A stretch of DNA of 64,000 nt from Croceimicrobium sp963977415 (GTDB lineage Bacteria > Bacteroidota > Bacteroidia > Flavobacteriales > Schleiferiaceae). Below the pieces are notes generated by a model, which was not told the DNA's origin, did no database searches, and was given only the letters and a program-made list of their open reading frames with translations. The stretch is from NCBI GenBank assembly GCA_963977415.1, contig CAXBOS010000009.1, positions 82,602-146,601 of the forward strand. Reading direction: 5' to 3'. Positions 38,396 through 46,713 of the stretch are shown one piece after another; position 1 is the stretch's first letter; every line of letters begins with the position of its first letter. Position numbers and translations under genes: made by a program.

Positions 38396-39121
38396 ATGCA
38401 AGAGAAAAAGTCAGCAAAAGCAAATCTCGAAAACTACCGCCCAATCTTCTTTTTGATAGGCTTAGTATTTTCCATGTCCTCTTTACTTTATCTTTTTGAA
38501 ATGAAGATGGAATATCAATTGCCTACAATCCCCAAGGAGGAGAAGATTACTTATGTAGCCGGAATTGATATACCGCTTACCTTTCCCGAAAAACTCGAGA
38601 AGCCAGAGCCTAAAAAAGAAGAACCCGAGCCAGAGGAACCGATAAAGCCCACCGATCGCTTTAAGGAAGTAGATAATACTTTTAAAATTACTGATCGTCC
38701 TTCTATTGATATCAGCGGTCTTACGGACATTACTTCGGAACCTACCGATCCTCTTCCCATAGAAACTATAGACGCCGTTTTGGTGCAAAACATGGCGAGG
38801 CCAATGGAGTGTGAAGAACTGTCGGATAAGTCCGAACAAATGGACTGTTTCAATAAGTGGATTAGTCGTTACCTTGCCGAGGAAACCGTATACCCCGCAC
38901 GTCCACGTAATTTAGGAGTAGAAGAGAAGCTGTATTTAAAATTCTTGATTTCCGAAACGGGAAGAGTAGAGGAAGTAAGCGTTATTCGTGGTCAAGATGA
39001 AGATTTAAAACAAGAGGCTATCCGCGTTTTAAAATCAATGCCGACCTTTAGTCCCGCTTCTCAAATGGGTAAACCTGTTAAAGTCCGTGTGATAGTCCCC
39101 GTCAATTTTAAATTGCAATAA
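38396..39121 (+). CDS. TonB-like energy transducer, first of two
   Basis: A 241-residue TonB-type protein: short cytoplasmic N-terminus, one membrane helix (about 17-36), a Pro/Glu/Lys-rich periplasmic linker (KPEPKKEEPEPEEPIKP), and a C-terminal TonB fold (about 150-241) with YLKFLISETGRVEEVSVIRGQD and EAIRVLKSMPTFSPASQMGKPVKV. Such proteins link ExbB-ExbD to TonB-dependent receptors. CEELSDKSEQMDCFNKWI just before the domain holds two Cys. It lies 18 bases after vanZ. Confidence 0.88.
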   Translation: MQEKKSAKANLENYRPIFFLIGLVFSMSSLLYLFEMKMEYQLPTIPKEEKITYVAGIDIPLTFPEKLEKPEPKKEEPEPEEPIKPTDRFKEVDNTFKITDRPSIDISGLTDITSEPTDPLPIETIDAVLVQNMARPMECEELSDKSEQMDCFNKWISRYLAEETVYPARPRNLGVEEKLYLKFLISETGRVEEVSVIRGQDEDLKQEAIRVLKSMPTFSPASQMGKPVKVRVIVPVNFKLQ

Positions 39122-39190
39122 TTTTTATGGCAATTGCCTTTGCGCAAGCGCATTTAATTTATTTATATTTACCCACTAGAAAAAATCAGT

Positions 39191-39898
39191 ATGGAACCTA
39201 AAAAATCGCCCGAAGCAGATTTAGAAAAATCCCGCGGAGTATTCCTCCAATTTGGGATCGTACTAGCCTTGCTTCTCTCTATTTTTCTAATTGAGTATAA
39301 GACTTACGATGAGTCTATTGCCAATTTGGGAGAGTTAGAAGTGCAAATGGATGATGAAATTATTCCCATCACGCAAAGGGAAGTGGCCCCGCCACCCCCA
39401 CCGCCCCCGCCCCCACCAGAGGTTATTGAAGTAGTAGAAGACGACGTAGAGCTTGAAGATGAGCTTGAAATGCAAACTACCGAAACCGATATGATGGAAG
39501 AAGTAGAGGTGATTGAAATGGAAGAAGAGGTGTCTGATGAAGTTCTAAGTTTCGCTGTTGTAGAGTCCGTTCCCATTTTTCCAGGATGTGAGGACGCGAA
39601 GGACAACGATGAGCGTAAGGCTTGCTTTCAGCAAAAAGTTCTTGTATTCGTATCTAAAAACTTTGAATTCCCAGAAATGGCGAAGGAAATGGGTATCCAA
39701 GGTCGAGTGTATGTGAACTTCGTAATTGAAAAGAATGGTTCTATTACCAATGTAGAAATCGTAAGGGGTGTTGATCCACTTCTTGACGATGAAGCAGTGC
39801 GAGTAGTTAAAAAACTTCCAAAACTAATTCCAGCAAAACAAAGAGGAAAGCCCGTAAGAATGAGCTTCACTTTGCCGATAAATGCTAAGCTTCAATAA
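39191..39898 (+). CDS. TonB-like energy transducer, second of two
   Basis: A 235-residue paralogue of the preceding gene. N-terminal KKSPEADLEKSRGVF and one helix (about 18-36), a run of ten prolines, a highly acidic linker (EVVEDDVELEDELEMQ), and the C-terminal TonB domain with YVNFVIEKNGSITNVEIVRGVD and MSFTLPINAKLQ. The shared FPGCEDAKDNDERKACFQQK segment again places two Cys before the fold. It ends the gcvH-vanZ-tonB-tonB run, with a terminator after it. The linker's basic/acidic contrast with the first copy may reflect different ExbB or receptor partners. Confidence 0.9.
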   Translation: MEPKKSPEADLEKSRGVFLQFGIVLALLLSIFLIEYKTYDESIANLGELEVQMDDEIIPITQREVAPPPPPPPPPPEVIEVVEDDVELEDELEMQTTETDMMEEVEVIEMEEEVSDEVLSFAVVESVPIFPGCEDAKDNDERKACFQQKVLVFVSKNFEFPEMAKEMGIQGRVYVNFVIEKNGSITNVEIVRGVDPLLDDEAVRVVKKLPKLIPAKQRGKPVRMSFTLPINAKLQ

Positions 39899-39918
39899 GC
39901 TTTAGTTCGTAACTTTAC

Positions 39919-39948
39919 AGCCACGCTTTTAGCGTGGCTTTTTTTTTA
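39919..39948 (+). terminator. Terminator after the second tonB-like gene
   Basis: 9-bp stem AGCCACGCT / AGCGTGGCT with a short T loop, followed by about nine T. Confidence 0.9.
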
Positions 39949-39959
39949 AAATTATTACC

Positions 39960-40775
39960 ATGGATCATACAGAAATCAAACTTTTAGCCTACGATGCAAT
40001 ACTAGCTTCCATCGAGGCAGGTAAAGAAATTTTAGATGTTTACGAAAGTGCTTTTGAGGTGGAATTAAAGGATGATAAATCACCTTTAACCCTAGCCGAT
40101 AAGCGTGCACACCATATGATTGTAAAAATGCTCAAAGAAACCGGTATTCCTATTCTTAGTGAAGAGGGCCGTTCTTTAGCTTACGATGAGCGTAATAAAT
40201 GGTCTACTATGTGGATTGTAGATCCTTTAGATGGAACCAAAGAATTCATTAAGCAAAACGGTGAGTTTACCGTGAATATCGCACTAGTGGAGAGGGGTGT
40301 TCCCATTCTGGGAGTAATTTACGTTCCTGTTGATGAAACCCTTTATTTCGGGGCCGAAGGTTTAGGTGCCTACCGTGTAGAGCAAGCAGCGCACGTAAAA
40401 GAAACGGATAACCTTAGCGACTGGATAGATATGGGTACGGCGCTTCCCGAAAGCCAAGAGCGACCTTATACTATGGTGGGGAGCAGATCGCACATGAGCG
40501 ATGAAACGGCGGCCTTTTTTGATGACATTCGTCGTCAGTACCCCGACTCTGAAATTATCAGTAAAGGAAGTAGCTTAAAAATTTGCATGGTAGCCGAAGG
40601 CAGCGCGGATGTCTATCCTCGTTTTGCGCCAACCATGGAATGGGATACCGCTGCTGGTCACGGTATTGCTAAAGGAGCTGGTTTTGAAATTTACCAAGCC
40701 AATAGCGATAATCCCTTGGAATACAACAAAGAAGACTTATTAAACCCTTGGTTTATAGTAAAGGGAAAGAGCTAA
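39960..40775 (+). CDS. cysQ: 3'(2'),5'-bisphosphate nucleotidase CysQ
   Basis: A 271-residue inositol-monophosphatase-fold enzyme expected to hydrolyse 3'-phosphoadenosine 5'-phosphate from sulfate assimilation. The metal-binding motif WIVDPLDGTKEFI and the upstream SEEGR acid are present, as is a C-terminal EWDTAAGHGIAKGAG. Only 12 bases separate it from the preceding terminator, so its promoter must overlap or lie upstream. No sulfate assimilation genes are adjacent. Confidence 0.92.
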   Translation: MDHTEIKLLAYDAILASIEAGKEILDVYESAFEVELKDDKSPLTLADKRAHHMIVKMLKETGIPILSEEGRSLAYDERNKWSTMWIVDPLDGTKEFIKQNGEFTVNIALVERGVPILGVIYVPVDETLYFGAEGLGAYRVEQAAHVKETDNLSDWIDMGTALPESQERPYTMVGSRSHMSDETAAFFDDIRRQYPDSEIISKGSSLKICMVAEGSADVYPRFAPTMEWDTAAGHGIAKGAGFEIYQANSDNPLEYNKEDLLNPWFIVKGKS

Positions 40776-40790
40776 GTTAGAATCACTCTA

Positions 40791-40833
40791 TTTTGGTGGG
40801 CAAGCTACGTTAACGTATTTTTGCTCACCAAAA
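40791..40833. repeat. 43-base inverted repeat over the ctaB promoter
   Basis: The arms TTTTGGTGGGCAA and TTGCTCACCAAAA pair with one G-T wobble over 13 bp, around a central perfect palindrome TACGTTAACGTA (40806-40817). The right arm includes the -7 element. It could be an operator, or the terminator of cysQ (TCTTTTC follows). Confidence 0.6.
40816..40823 (+). promoter_or_regulatory. -7 element for the ctaB-cox operon
   Basis: TATTTTTG matches TAnnTTTG 19 bases before the ctaB start and lies within the inverted repeat. Confidence 0.5.
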
Positions 40834-40842
40834 TCTTTTCGG

Positions 40843-41745
40843 TTGAACACAGGTGGTGAGGTAAATATTCAAAGTATAACATTGCAGCAAAAAGCGAAGG
40901 CAGTTTTAGAGCTTACGAAAGCTCGACTGAATATGAGCGTGGTCTATTCGGCCCTTGCTGGTTACCTCTTAGGTGCAACTGAAATTTCATGGTACATTAT
41001 TTCTTTGGTTTGTCTAGGCGGCTATCTCGTCGTGGGAGCAGCCAATGGCTTTAATCAGGTGATAGAGCGTGAGCGTGATACACTCATGGATCGCACAAAA
41101 AATCGTCCCTTACCAACGGGCCGTTTAACTGTTTTTGAAGCCATGTTTGCCTGTACGATAATGGCCTTAGCAGGTTTGTGGTTACTGTACCTTATTAACC
41201 CACTAACTTTGGGTTTTGGCGCCTTTGCGCTATTTGTTTATGTTTTAGTATATACTCCGCTAAAGGCTCATGGTCCTGTGGCGGTATTTGTTGGCGCTTT
41301 TCCAGGTGCAATTCCGGCTCTTTTAGGCTGGGTAGCCGCTACCAATGATTTTGATATTGAACCAGGCTTGCTTTTCGCTATTCAGTTTTTATGGCAATTT
41401 TCGCATTTTTGGGCCATAGCATGGATAGCGGATGATGATTATAAAAAAGCTGATTATGTATTATTACCTTCGGGAAATCGTGATCAGAAAAGTGCTATTC
41501 AAATTGTTTTGTATACTAGTTTTTTAATACCGGTAAGCCTTTTACCTGCTTTTGGTATGGGAGGCACTTTGTTTTTTACTTGGCCTTGGGCTTTGGTAAT
41601 TGGTATAATGGGCTTTGTATTTTTGTTTTTTGCTTTTAAGCTATACCGATCACACGCTATTGCAGATGCGCGCAAATTGATGTTATACAGCATCATCTAC
41701 CTGCCTGTTCTGCAATTATTGTATGTGATTGAAAAATTTATATGA
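40843..41745 (+). CDS. ctaB: Protoheme IX farnesyltransferase (heme O synthase)
   Basis: A 300-residue UbiA-type membrane prenyltransferase with about nine helices. It farnesylates protoheme to heme O for the aa3 oxidase. NGFNQVIERERDTLMDRTKNRP is split as the N-x-x-x-D-type metal motif (read near 67-88), and YTPLKAHGPVAVFVGAFPGAIPALLGW is typical of the family. The start is TTG at 40843; no ATG occurs before the first membrane helix. It leads the second oxidase gene cluster. Confidence 0.93.
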   Translation: MNTGGEVNIQSITLQQKAKAVLELTKARLNMSVVYSALAGYLLGATEISWYIISLVCLGGYLVVGAANGFNQVIERERDTLMDRTKNRPLPTGRLTVFEAMFACTIMALAGLWLLYLINPLTLGFGAFALFVYVLVYTPLKAHGPVAVFVGAFPGAIPALLGWVAATNDFDIEPGLLFAIQFLWQFSHFWAIAWIADDDYKKADYVLLPSGNRDQKSAIQIVLYTSFLIPVSLLPAFGMGGTLFFTWPWALVIGIMGFVFLFFAFKLYRSHAIADARKLMLYSIIYLPVLQLLYVIEKFI

Positions 41746-42328
41746 CGTGGGAACATTAACGAAGGAGGATAAGAAGAAAGTACAGAAGCCATTACTGTGG
41801 ATTGGACTAACCAGCATTGTAATGACCTTCGCAGGTTTAACTAGTGGTTATGTGGTTAGCAGATCGGCCTTAATGGCAGATAATCGCTGGCTAGAATTTC
41901 CATTACCCGATAGTTTTTTGTACGCAAGTTTTGCCATTGTTTTGAGCAGTATCACCATGATATTAGCCAAGCGATCGGCTAAGGCTGGTCTACAAAAAAT
42001 GATGGTTAACTATTTGGTAATTAGCCTACTTTTAGGCTTGGCCTTTACCGCTTTTCAGTTTTTAGGCTGGGGCGATTTAGTAAGTAGAGGTTTGTATTTT
42101 ACCGGCGCTGGCAGCAGTAATTCTGCTAGCTGGGTTTATGTTCTTACCATTTTACATTGGTTACATTTATTTTCAGGTTTAATAGTGTTGGCATACACTA
42201 TTTACCGCGCAAATATTGGTGCTTACACCAAGGAAGATTCTCAGGGACTAACGGTAAGTGCCACTTATTGGCACTTCTTGGATATTCTGTGGATTTATTT
42301 ATATGTCTTTTTGTTAATTATTCGCTAA
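41729..42328 (+). CDS. Heme-copper oxidase subunit III-like protein
   Basis: A 199-residue protein with five membrane helices, matching the short subunit III paralogue that precedes the full-length subunit III in Bacteroidota. YWHFLDILWIYLYVFLLI at the C-terminus is the subunit III signature. The longest start is TTG at 41729, overlapping ctaB by 17 bases; a GTG at 41747 just after the ctaB stop is an equal alternative. I cannot tell whether it is a structural subunit or an assembly factor. Confidence 0.85.
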   Translation: MKNLYDVGTLTKEDKKKVQKPLLWIGLTSIVMTFAGLTSGYVVSRSALMADNRWLEFPLPDSFLYASFAIVLSSITMILAKRSAKAGLQKMMVNYLVISLLLGLAFTAFQFLGWGDLVSRGLYFTGAGSSNSASWVYVLTILHWLHLFSGLIVLAYTIYRANIGAYTKEDSQGLTVSATYWHFLDILWIYLYVFLLIIR

Positions 42329-42348
42329 ACTTGCAAAAATTTTGATGC

Positions 42349-43272
42349 ATGGCTAACGGTGCTGCTTTAGAACAAAATACCTCTGCACTATGGGGTGGAG
42401 GACGTCAACCATTTGGCGCTAGTTATGGTAAAATGATGATGTGGTTTTTCCTATTATCAGATGCTTTAACCTTTTCGGGCTTTTTAACGGCTATGGGGCT
42501 TTACCGCTTCAAGTATGAAGAAACATGGCCCATTGCGGAAAACGTATTTACTCACTTTCCCATGTTACACGGAGAGCATCCCCTGCTTTTTGTGGCTTTA
42601 ATGACTTTCATTCTTATCCTTAGTTCCGTTACGATGGTGCTAGCGGTAAATGCAGGCCATAAAAACAATCACAATGGCGTGGTACTGTGGATGGGGCTTA
42701 CTATTGTTGGTGGTTTTATGTTCTTAGGTTCACAAGCTTGGGAATGGTACCACTTTATTAATGGTGATAAGGGTGCTATTCAATTAGAAGATAATACCAT
42801 CGTTTACTTAACCAAAACTGGTTCGGAAGGGAAAATTCTGAGTGTTTACGAATTAGTTACAGGCGTAGAAAAACCACACGGTGATCATACCGAGTTTTCA
42901 ACGGGTGATGTAGTAAGTGCTTTCGGTCTTAATACTGATGTGACTCTACGTTACCCTGGAAAAGCGGAAACAACCATGACGCGTGAGGAAGCCGTAAAGG
43001 CCTTTCAAACAGCAAAGCTTATTCAAGGAGCGAGTTTACGCGAAAACGAATATGGTAATGTCTTATTTGCCGACTTCTTCTTCTTTGTAACTGGATTCCA
43101 TGGAACTCACGTATTCTCGGGTGTAGTACTAAACATCATCATTTTCATAAATGTATTGATGGGTACTTACAAGCAAAGAGGTCACTACGAAATGGTAGAA
43201 AAGGTTGGTCTTTACTGGCACTTTGTAGATTTAGTATGGGTATTCGTATTTACCTTCTTCTATTTGGTTTAA
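42349..43272 (+). CDS. coxC: Cytochrome c oxidase subunit III with inserted loop
   Basis: A 307-residue subunit III. Early helices (MMMWFFLLSDALTFSGFLTA) and the C-terminal GFHGTHVFSGV and YWHFVDLVWVFVFTFFYLV are typical. Between about residues 138 and 235 lies a hydrophilic insert (KTGSEGKILSVYELV, GDHTEFSTGDVVSAFG) absent from the shorter classical subunit. Two His-rich helices suggest no cofactor, as is known for the family. It is 20 bases after the preceding gene. Confidence 0.9.
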   Translation: MANGAALEQNTSALWGGGRQPFGASYGKMMMWFFLLSDALTFSGFLTAMGLYRFKYEETWPIAENVFTHFPMLHGEHPLLFVALMTFILILSSVTMVLAVNAGHKNNHNGVVLWMGLTIVGGFMFLGSQAWEWYHFINGDKGAIQLEDNTIVYLTKTGSEGKILSVYELVTGVEKPHGDHTEFSTGDVVSAFGLNTDVTLRYPGKAETTMTREEAVKAFQTAKLIQGASLRENEYGNVLFADFFFFVTGFHGTHVFSGVVLNIIIFINVLMGTYKQRGHYEMVEKVGLYWHFVDLVWVFVFTFFYLV

Positions 43273-43296
43273 TTTTTACAATAAAACATTTCTCAG

Positions 43297-43650
43297 ATGT
43301 CAGATCATAGCAATAACCCCAGCGAACACCACGACGGACCAGAAGGTACCGCTTGGATTTGGAAAGTATTTTGGATTCTCTTAGCCGTTACTACTGTAGA
43401 GGTAGTACTCGGTATTATTAAGCCAGAAATATTATTAAGCCAATTTTTAGGTACTTCTTTATTGAACGTTATCTTCATCGTTTTAACTCTTGCAAAAGCT
43501 TACTACATCGTAGCAGAGTTTATGCATTTAGGACACGAGCGCAAGAACTTTATTTGGACCATTACTTTACCTATCGTAATATTAATTCCTTATCTAACCT
43601 TTGTCCTGTTAACAGAGGGCGGATATATGGGCGTATTGATGAATCAATAG
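43297..43650 (+). CDS. Cytochrome c oxidase subunit IV
   Basis: A 117-residue protein with three membrane helices (about 24-45, 50-75, 85-110) after a hydrophilic N-terminus (SDHSNNPSEHHDGPEG). It matches the small bacterial subunit IV that stabilises the oxidase; the segment KAYYIVAEFMHLGHERKNF is characteristic. The sco start codon follows its stop with no gap. Confidence 0.87.
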   Translation: MSDHSNNPSEHHDGPEGTAWIWKVFWILLAVTTVEVVLGIIKPEILLSQFLGTSLLNVIFIVLTLAKAYYIVAEFMHLGHERKNFIWTITLPIVILIPYLTFVLLTEGGYMGVLMNQ

Positions 43651-44394
43651 ATGAATAAAAACACACCATCTAAGAAGGCAGTTTTAGTAGTTTTACTAAT
43701 ACTGCCTTCTTTGTTTTACTTAATCTTTGTCTACGGAGCCGAAGGAAATTTCTTTAAAACCCTCGATTATGTTGGGCCGAAGGAAATTGTGCAGGTAGAA
43801 AAAGATGGGCAATTGGTAAATGATACCATTCCCTATGTGATACCCGATTTTGAATTTACTAATCAGGAGGATACTACCCTAAGTTCCGACGAAATGCGCG
43901 GGAAGGTATATGTGGCCAATTTCTTTTTTAGTTCTTGTCCTACGATTTGTCCGGCCATGAACTATAATTTGAAACAAGTACAAGATCGCTTTCTAGGATA
44001 TGAGGATATCTACTTTTTATCCTTTACAGTAGATCCAGAATACGATACTCCTGCAGTGCTCAAAGAATATGAAGAGAAAATTGGAGCCGTTAATGGTCGC
44101 TGGTTTTTTCTAACCGGCGAAAAAGAAGCACTTTATAAAACGGCCCGCGACTTTTTTGTCAACGCAATGGAAGACTCTACCGCGGCAGGTGGCTTTTTAC
44201 ATTCGGAGTATATGGTAATTGTGGATTGGGAAGGAAGAATTCGCAGTAGAATCGATGAACAAGGGAACTTAAAAGCGGTTTATAATGGCACAAGTCCGGA
44301 TGAAGTGAATAAACTGAAAGACGATGTTAAAGTGCTTATTGCGGAGTATGAAAAGCATAAATCCGTAACCGAGTACCGCGAGTCAAAAAAATAG
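43651..44394 (+). CDS. SCO-family copper chaperone for cytochrome c oxidase
   Basis: A 247-residue membrane-anchored thioredoxin-fold protein that helps build the CuA site of CoxB. One N-terminal helix (about 9-28) precedes the domain with C96 and C100 in SSCPTICPA and the copper-binding His184 in GGFLHSEYM. All three copper ligands are present. The codons for the membrane helix also form a long RNA hairpin (43672-43711). It directly abuts the subunit IV gene. Confidence 0.92.
   Translation: MNKNTPSKKAVLVVLLILPSLFYLIFVYGAEGNFFKTLDYVGPKEIVQVEKDGQLVNDTIPYVIPDFEFTNQEDTTLSSDEMRGKVYVANFFFSSCPTICPAMNYNLKQVQDRFLGYEDIYFLSFTVDPEYDTPAVLKEYEEKIGAVNGRWFFLTGEKEALYKTARDFFVNAMEDSTAAGGFLHSEYMVIVDWEGRIRSRIDEQGNLKAVYNGTSPDEVNKLKDDVKVLIAEYEKHKSVTEYRESKK
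43672..43711 (+). other. Long hairpin in the first codons of the sco gene
   Basis: The outer stem pairs AAGAAGGCAGT with ACTGCCTTCTT (11 bp), followed after one T-T mismatch by TTAGTA with TACTAA (6 bp) and a GTTT loop. TTGTTTT follows. It covers codons 8-21 of sco. Confidence 0.8.
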
Positions 44395-44405
44395 CCTTTG
44401 CAGAG

Positions 44406-44966
44406 ATGGGGAAAATTAAAAATTTGAAGCAAGAAAAGAAGAGTAGCGATCGCATAATGATACCCATCATTATTGCCCTTTCTATATTAGTGCCGGTGGC
44501 GGTGGCCTTACTTATTCTTTTTCCAGAAGTGTTTTCGGCCGATTTGGGTATCGATAGAGGAACACTGCCTGCTTTTCATGCCGTTTTAAATGGCACAACC
44601 GCCGCGCTGTTGCTCTTAGGCTTGTTCTTTATTATGCAAAAGAAGGTAGAAGCACATCGTGCGGTTATGTTAGGTGCCTTTGGTCTTTCTGCAGTTTTTT
44701 TAGTGTCTTATGTTATCAGTAAAGTTAATGCAGATCCCATCCCTTTCGGAGGAGAAGGCTTTATAAGGAGCTTGTACTTCTTTATCTTAATTTCACATAT
44801 ACTTTTAAGTGTTCCTGTCTTACCTTTAGCAATGTTTGCCATCTACCGTGGTTGGACGCAAGAGTATTCTAAACACAAGAAAATAGTATATTATACTTTT
44901 CCTATTTGGCTCTACGTGGCGGTAACGGGAGTCTTGGTTTATATTTTTATGAGACCTTATTATTAG
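44406..44966 (+). CDS. DUF420-family membrane protein
   Basis: A 186-residue protein with five membrane helices, of the DUF420 (CtaM/YozB-like) family found with aa3 oxidase genes and implicated in oxidase assembly. His residues in FHAVLNG, EAHRAV and ISHIL lie at helix ends as is usual in the family, and the C-terminus reads YYTFPIWLYVAVTGVLVYIFM. It lies 11 bases after sco and 5 before the next gene. Confidence 0.87.
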   Translation: MGKIKNLKQEKKSSDRIMIPIIIALSILVPVAVALLILFPEVFSADLGIDRGTLPAFHAVLNGTTAALLLLGLFFIMQKKVEAHRAVMLGAFGLSAVFLVSYVISKVNADPIPFGGEGFIRSLYFFILISHILLSVPVLPLAMFAIYRGWTQEYSKHKKIVYYTFPIWLYVAVTGVLVYIFMRPYY

Positions 44967-44971
44967 ACCTT

Positions 44972-45217
44972 ATGTTTAAAGCTTTGCGAATTTTCAGTTT
45001 TCTAGCCCTAATGTTTATCACAAGCCTATCTGCGCAAGCGCAATGCGCTATGTGTAAAGCAGTAGCCTCATCCAGTACAGAGGCAGGCAGTACAGTTGCC
45101 ACGGGCTTAAATGGAGGAATCATTTACCTAATGGCCTTCCCTTATTTAATTATGGCGGTGGTTGGTTATGCAATATATCGTCACCGTAAGCAGCAAACTG
45201 AGACTAAAGCAGACTAA
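44972..45217 (+). CDS. Small membrane protein with an exported CxxC
   Basis: The ATG at 44972 gives 81 residues: a signal peptide (FLALMFITSLSAQAQ), a CAMCKA segment, and a C-terminal helix (about 48-70) ending in a basic tail. The type is common next to Bacteroidota oxidase genes, but its function is not known to me. The exported CxxC next to sco suggests a copper or thiol role. A longer frame back to 44906 overlaps the DUF420 gene and lacks a signal peptide. Confidence 0.78.
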   Translation: MFKALRIFSFLALMFITSLSAQAQCAMCKAVASSSTEAGSTVATGLNGGIIYLMAFPYLIMAVVGYAIYRHRKQQTETKAD

Positions 45218-45233
45218 ATCAAGGGATAAAGTA

Positions 45234-45241
45234 TATCTTTG
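45234..45241 (+). promoter_or_regulatory. -7 element for the TolC-adaptor operon
   Basis: TATCTTTG matches TAnnTTTG 32 bases before the ATG. Confidence 0.55.
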
Positions 45242-45273
45242 CGAGGCTACTTGTACTTGCTATTTCTATCCTT

Positions 45274-46713
45274 ATGAAAGTATTTCTGCCTTATCTATTG
45301 CTTGTTTTTTTAACACTTGGTACTGAGGCGTCCTCTCAAAATGTCATCACTGAGCAGTGGACTTTACAAGAATGTATAAATCAGGCTTTAGAGCATAACA
45401 TTACCATTCAGCAAGCCAAGTTGAATGCAGATTTGGCTCATAACAATCTTGATGTTTCCCAGTGGAGCTATGCTCCCAATCTAAATTTTGGAAGCAATTA
45501 CTTCTGGAATTTCGGTCTTAACATTGACCCGGTAACCAACCAAATTAGTCGCCAAACGCGTCAAACTGCTAACTTTAATCTAAGCACCAATTGGAGTGTT
45601 TATGAGGGGGGGCGCAAGTATAAAACGATTGCACGCGATAATAATAGCCTGCTAGCGGCTCGCCTCGATTATGAAGCGGCCAAAAATGATATCAGCCTTA
45701 ATGTTGCCTCTATTTACTTGCAGATCTTACTTAATAAGGAAATTGAGTTAGTGGCGCTCGAGCAGATGCGCATCAGCGATTTACAGGTGCGACGTTGCGA
45801 AAAAATGGTGGATGCTGGTTCATTACCGAAAGGAGATTTATTGCAATTGAAGGCTCAGTTAGCGCGCGATCAACAAAACTTAATCGCTAGTCAAAATAAT
45901 GTGAAGCTTAGTCGTTTGCAATTGGCAAACCTTTTATTGATTGAGGATCCTAATGATTTCGATATCAGCTTCCCAGAAATTCCGCTTCCTGAAGCTACTT
46001 TAATTAGTGCATCACCCGTTGGTATTTATAATACGGCTCAAGAGAATCAACCCAATATTAAGAGTGCGGAAATAAAAGAGCGAGTAAGTCAGCAGAATGT
46101 TTCTATCGCTCAAGCTTCTTATCTGCCAACACTTTCCTTGGTTGCTCAAGTGGGAACAAACTACTCCGATCAGATACCTAATATTACCGGCGCTACGGAT
46201 GTTTTTATACCTATCGGTCAGGTGCAATCTACCGGTGAGTTGGTAACTAGTCTAAATGCGCAAAGTATACCAACCATTGATGGCATTCAACCTTTTAGTT
46301 CACAGGTAAGCGACAACTTAAATGAGGTGGTTGGTATTAACTTCACAGTTCCCATCTTCAATAGAATGTCGGTACGTAATTCGGTTCAGAATGCGAAGAT
46401 CAATGCAGATATTGCTCGCTTAAATTTAGAGCAAACTAAAAATAACCTGAAGCAAACTATTTATCAAGCGCATGCTGATGCAAAGGCTTCTTTTGAGCAA
46501 TATAAAGCAGCGGAGACTTCGGTTAATGCTAGCCAGGAAGCTTTTAACTATGCCCAACAACGTTTTGAAGTGGGCGCCATAAATCAGTTAGATTTTGAAA
46601 GTGCGAAGAATAACCTCGCTTCTGCAAAAAGTCAATTTTCCCAAGCCAAATACGATTATATATTTAAAATAAAAGTATTGGAGTTTTACCTTACCAATCA
46701 AGTAGCCTTATGA
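45274..46713 (+). CDS. TolC-family outer membrane efflux protein
   Basis: A 479-residue outer membrane channel protein. After a signal peptide (LLLVFLTLGTEASSQ), the two pseudo-repeats of the family are visible: WTLQECINQALEHNITI with coiled helices, and again NQPNIKSAEIKERVSQQ. Coiled-coil segments rich in Gln, Asn and Ala (about 390-460) form the periplasmic tunnel. The adaptor gene overlaps its end by four bases. The inner membrane pump is not in the window. Confidence 0.9.
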   Translation: MKVFLPYLLLVFLTLGTEASSQNVITEQWTLQECINQALEHNITIQQAKLNADLAHNNLDVSQWSYAPNLNFGSNYFWNFGLNIDPVTNQISRQTRQTANFNLSTNWSVYEGGRKYKTIARDNNSLLAARLDYEAAKNDISLNVASIYLQILLNKEIELVALEQMRISDLQVRRCEKMVDAGSLPKGDLLQLKAQLARDQQNLIASQNNVKLSRLQLANLLLIEDPNDFDISFPEIPLPEATLISASPVGIYNTAQENQPNIKSAEIKERVSQQNVSIAQASYLPTLSLVAQVGTNYSDQIPNITGATDVFIPIGQVQSTGELVTSLNAQSIPTIDGIQPFSSQVSDNLNEVVGINFTVPIFNRMSVRNSVQNAKINADIARLNLEQTKNNLKQTIYQAHADAKASFEQYKAAETSVNASQEAFNYAQQRFEVGAINQLDFESAKNNLASAKSQFSQAKYDYIFKIKVLEFYLTNQVAL

